From an uncultured Schwartzia sp. (GTDB taxonomy: Bacteria > Bacillota > Negativicutes > Selenomonadales > Selenomonadaceae), in the NCBI GenBank assembly GCA_905373705.1, contig CAJPUA010000046.1:1-7259 (forward strand): a DNA stretch of 7,259 nt. The letters are read 5' to 3'. Below the pieces are notes generated by a model. The model had not been told where the DNA came from, searched no databases, and saw nothing but the letters and a program-made list of their open reading frames with translations. This document shows, in pieces, positions 5,143 to 7,259 of the stretch. The position numbers were made by a program, and so were the translations under genes. Numbering within the stretch: position 1 is the first letter of the stretch; every line of letters starts with the position of its first letter.

Positions 5143-7125
5143 ATGCATCAACCGCCTGAATCAAAGGATTTACCGGCGCAGCAAAAAGCACAGGAACTGC
5201 TTGAGGAGCGGGAAGCAGATTTTCGGATGCGCGTCTATACCGGTCCGATGAACCGCTTACTCATCATCCTGCTCTGCGTCTGGACATGCTTTCAGCTCTA
5301 CTTCACAACCTGGGGTGCGATCAGCGCCATTAATCTTCGCGCCTTTCACTGTATGTTTCTGCTCCTCTTCACGTTCCTCCTTTTCCCGGCATACCGCCGC
5401 GAAAAAAGGAAACGCTCCCTGCCGCCGCTTTTCGATATAGCGCTGATCGCCATATCCTCCGGCAGTCTTTTTTATCTGGTCGTAAATTATCCGCGCATCG
5501 CCCAGCAGGGCGGCCGGGTAACGTCGTTTGAACTGGTTATCGCCGGGGCGGCGTTGCTCGCGATATTCGAAGCGGCCCGGCGCGCTTCGGGAAATCTGAC
5601 GCTTTTGGCGCTTCTCTTCCTCGCCTATAACTGGTTCGGCGCTTATCTGCCCGGCTATCTCGGGCACAACGGATTTACCCTGAAACGCGTACTGGTGACG
5701 CAGTTCTGGGGGACGCAGGGCGTTCTGGGCACGGGTATCGGCGTATCGGCTACGTATATTTTTCTCTTTGTACTGTTCGGCGCTTTTTTAAAGCACAGTG
5801 GGTTTTCCCGGTTTATCAACGATTTTTCCCTGACGCTCGTCGGACAGACTTCGGGCGGTCCGGCGAAGGTCGCGGTAGTGGCTTCGGCGCTCCTTGGCAT
5901 GATTAACGGCTCCGCCATCGCAAACGTCGCCACCACCGGCACGATCACGATCCCTTTGATGAAGCGCACCGGCTATAAAAAAGAATTCGCCGGAGCCGTC
6001 GAAGCAGTGGCTTCCACGGGAGGACAGTTCTGCCCGCCCATTATGGGCGCGGTCGGCTTCGTCATGGCGGAATTTCTCAACCTGTCCTACACAAAAGTCA
6101 TGTTGGCCGCCATTGTTCCGGCTCTTCTTTACTACGCCGGCCTTCTCCTCGCGGTGCATCTTGAGGCCAAACGATTGGGGCTTTCAGGCCTCGCGAAGGA
6201 AAATATCCCCGACGCCATGCTCGTCCTTCGCCGCCAAGGCCATCTTATTCTTCCCCTTGTTTCTCTCATCGGTATGATGTTCTGGGGATTCACCCCTCTC
6301 TATGCGGCGGTGCTTTCTATTTTCGTCACCATCGCGGCGAGCTGGCTGCGCAAAGAAACGCGCATGACGCCGGCGATCATTCTTGAGGCTGTCATTGAAG
6401 GATCGCGCGGCGCCATTTCCGTAGGCGTCTGCTGCGTTATTATCGGCGTCATTATCGGCACCGTCACCCTGACGAGTATGGGCCTCAACATGGGCTATCT
6501 GATCCTGTCATTCGTTAATGGTGGAAGCCTTTACCTGACGGGACTTCTCGTCATGATTATGTCATGCATCCTCGGCATGGGCGTCCCCGGCGTCGCCGCG
6601 TATGTCATCGTGCAGGCCGTCGCCGTCCCTGTGCTCATCAAAGCCGGCGCTATTCCCATTGTCGCTCATCTCTTTTGCCTTATCTATGCCTGCCTCTCAA
6701 ACATCACTCCGCCGGTCGCCATGAGCGCCTATGTCGCCGCAGGTATTGCCGGTTCTGATCAGACAAAAACCGGTCTTTGGGCGGTGCGCCTGGGCCTTGT
6801 CGGTTTTTTAATCCCCTTCTTCTTCCTTGATAATCCAATCCTTCTCGTCGGCGTGGAGTCGAATGCCAGCCTTACCGCCACTTTTTGGGCTGTCGCCACG
6901 GCGCTCATTGGCACGACATCCTTGGTCATGGGGTTGGAAGGCTGGATTTTATATCGAGCGTCGCTAATAGAGCGGCTGCTTCTTATCGGCTCGGCGCCCT
7001 TCCTTCTTTTACCCGGCGTTTACAGCGACTTTATCGGCATTGGCGGACTTGCCGCCGTCCTTCTCTATCAGACTTTCCATGCGCGCCGCAAAACACCTGC
7101 GCCTGCCCCGGAAAATTCAAAGTGA
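5143..7125 (+). CDS. TRAP transporter fused permease (4TM small part plus DctM-type large part), TAXI group
   Basis: This is an inner-membrane permease of a tripartite ATP-independent periplasmic transporter, moving an organic solute, probably an acid, with sodium or protons. At 660 residues it has the usual length of fused permeases. Residues 1-35 are hydrophilic. Four or five helices (about 38-166) form the Q-like part. The DctM-like core follows, with the stretch from GGPAKVAVVASALLGM (from 238) to TGTITIPLMKRTGY, then STGGQFCPPIMGAVGF (about 291-306), GMGVPGVAAY (478-487) and NITPPVAMSAYVAAGIAGSD (520-539). The last about 80 residues (GLEGWILYRASLIERLLL) match the C-terminal extension of this family. 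GMGVPG is a variant of the more usual GMGLPT. The start at 5143 follows GGGAGG. A solute receptor probably starts 75 bases downstream. The substrate cannot be told. Confidence 0.93.
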   Translation: MHQPPESKDLPAQQKAQELLEEREADFRMRVYTGPMNRLLIILLCVWTCFQLYFTTWGAISAINLRAFHCMFLLLFTFLLFPAYRREKRKRSLPPLFDIALIAISSGSLFYLVVNYPRIAQQGGRVTSFELVIAGAALLAIFEAARRASGNLTLLALLFLAYNWFGAYLPGYLGHNGFTLKRVLVTQFWGTQGVLGTGIGVSATYIFLFVLFGAFLKHSGFSRFINDFSLTLVGQTSGGPAKVAVVASALLGMINGSAIANVATTGTITIPLMKRTGYKKEFAGAVEAVASTGGQFCPPIMGAVGFVMAEFLNLSYTKVMLAAIVPALLYYAGLLLAVHLEAKRLGLSGLAKENIPDAMLVLRRQGHLILPLVSLIGMMFWGFTPLYAAVLSIFVTIAASWLRKETRMTPAIILEAVIEGSRGAISVGVCCVIIGVIIGTVTLTSMGLNMGYLILSFVNGGSLYLTGLLVMIMSCILGMGVPGVAAYVIVQAVAVPVLIKAGAIPIVAHLFCLIYACLSNITPPVAMSAYVAAGIAGSDQTKTGLWAVRLGLVGFLIPFFFLDNPILLVGVESNASLTATFWAVATALIGTTSLVMGLEGWILYRASLIERLLLIGSAPFLLLPGVYSDFIGIGGLAAVLLYQTFHARRKTPAPAPENSK

Positions 7126-7200
7126 CCTTTACGTATTTCTCCGCAGAGTCTTTCTCCAAAAATATACTTTTTAAAATTATCATTCAAAGGAGGAATTTCC
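7126..7200 (+). other. Permease-to-receptor gap without a terminator
   Basis: These 75 AT-rich bases hold no GC-rich hairpin with a T-tract. An A5/T5 dyad (7158-7172) is too weak to terminate, so co-transcription of both genes is likely. A TATACT at 7163-7168 resembles a -10 box but lacks a good -35. Confidence 0.5.
7186..7193 (+). promoter_or_regulatory. Strong ribosome binding site of the downstream gene
   Basis: AAAGGAGG sits seven bases before ATG 7201. It is a better site than that of the permease, which fits the need for more binding protein than membrane protein. Confidence 0.8.
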
Positions 7201-7259
7201 ATGAATTTCCCATCCCTGAAACGTGTCCTCTCCGTCGCCTTAGCGGCGCTGGCCATCGC
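7201..7259 (+). CDS. Start of a secreted protein, probably the TAXI-family TRAP solute receptor (runs off the right edge)
   Basis: Only 19 complete codons are visible, beginning MNFPSLKRVLSVALAALAI. They show a short N-terminus with K and R followed by a hydrophobic run, the start of a Sec signal peptide; the cleavage site or lipobox is outside the window. Position directly after a fused TRAP permease, same strand, strong ribosome binding site and no terminator between make the periplasmic TAXI-type binding subunit the likely identity. That rests on context, not on visible receptor sequence. Confidence 0.6.
   Translation, partial: MNFPSLKRVLSVALAALAI

Noticed and set aside
4693..5144. Minus-strand open frames reaching into the intergenic region
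   Set aside because: They overlap the addB start in other frames, show low-complexity basic composition, and have no homology I can recognise.
5257..6159. Minus-strand open frames inside the permease gene
   Set aside because: They are shadows of the permease coding frame without initiation signals or known domains.
7158..7172. A5/T5 dyad as a terminator after the permease
   Set aside because: The stem consists only of A-T pairs and is too weak; the next gene follows on the same strand with a strong ribosome binding site.

Overview
The window holds three transcription units. Left half, minus strand: the addB-addA recombination-repair operon, with addA running off the left edge. Right half, plus strand: a fused TRAP-transporter permease, followed by the first 19 codons of a signal-peptide-bearing protein that is probably its TAXI-type solute receptor. 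The two halves are divergently transcribed from a roughly 300-base intergenic region. I see no tRNA, rRNA, CRISPR array, insertion sequence or phage gene.

Organism: the AddAB type of helicase-nuclease (rather than RecBCD), the addB-addA gene order, strong GGAGG ribosome binding sites and the wording of AddB around its iron-sulfur cysteines point to Bacillota. The moderately high GC content and a TAXI-TRAP transporter fit a Negativicutes-like anaerobe (Selenomonas/Dialister/Acidaminococcus type). That placement is an inference from memory of the families and no search was run.

AddAB layout: addA (1-1673, minus) is open through all 557 codons visible and carries the expected SF1 helicase motifs. 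Its ATG overlaps the addB TGA. addB (1670-4841, minus) is not a single open frame. An N-terminal part starting at 4841 and a C-terminal part ending at 1670 lie in different frames, and the switch falls at a small GC-rich hairpin at 3996-4010. Compared with Bacillus subtilis AddB as I remember it, about 45-50 residues are also absent at that switch, and about 45 more are absent, in frame, at about 2777-2796 just before the first iron-sulfur cysteine. Together these account for the whole length deficit (about 1056 residues against about 1160). Either addB is broken in this strain, or the sequence has two collapsed spots at hairpin or repeat sequence.

Transporter layout: the permease (5143-7125) fuses the small four-helix Q-type part and the large DctM-type part, and has the C-terminal extension common in the TAXI-TRAP group. 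The gene starting at 7201, 75 bases downstream with a strong ribosome binding site and no terminator between, would supply the periplasmic binding protein. The substrate cannot be read from the sequence. A good sigma-70-like promoter with a perfect 6-3-6 inverted repeat over its -10 box lies upstream of the permease and suggests repressor control. The most notable points are the two AddB lesions and this operator-like dyad. I found no convincing new system.
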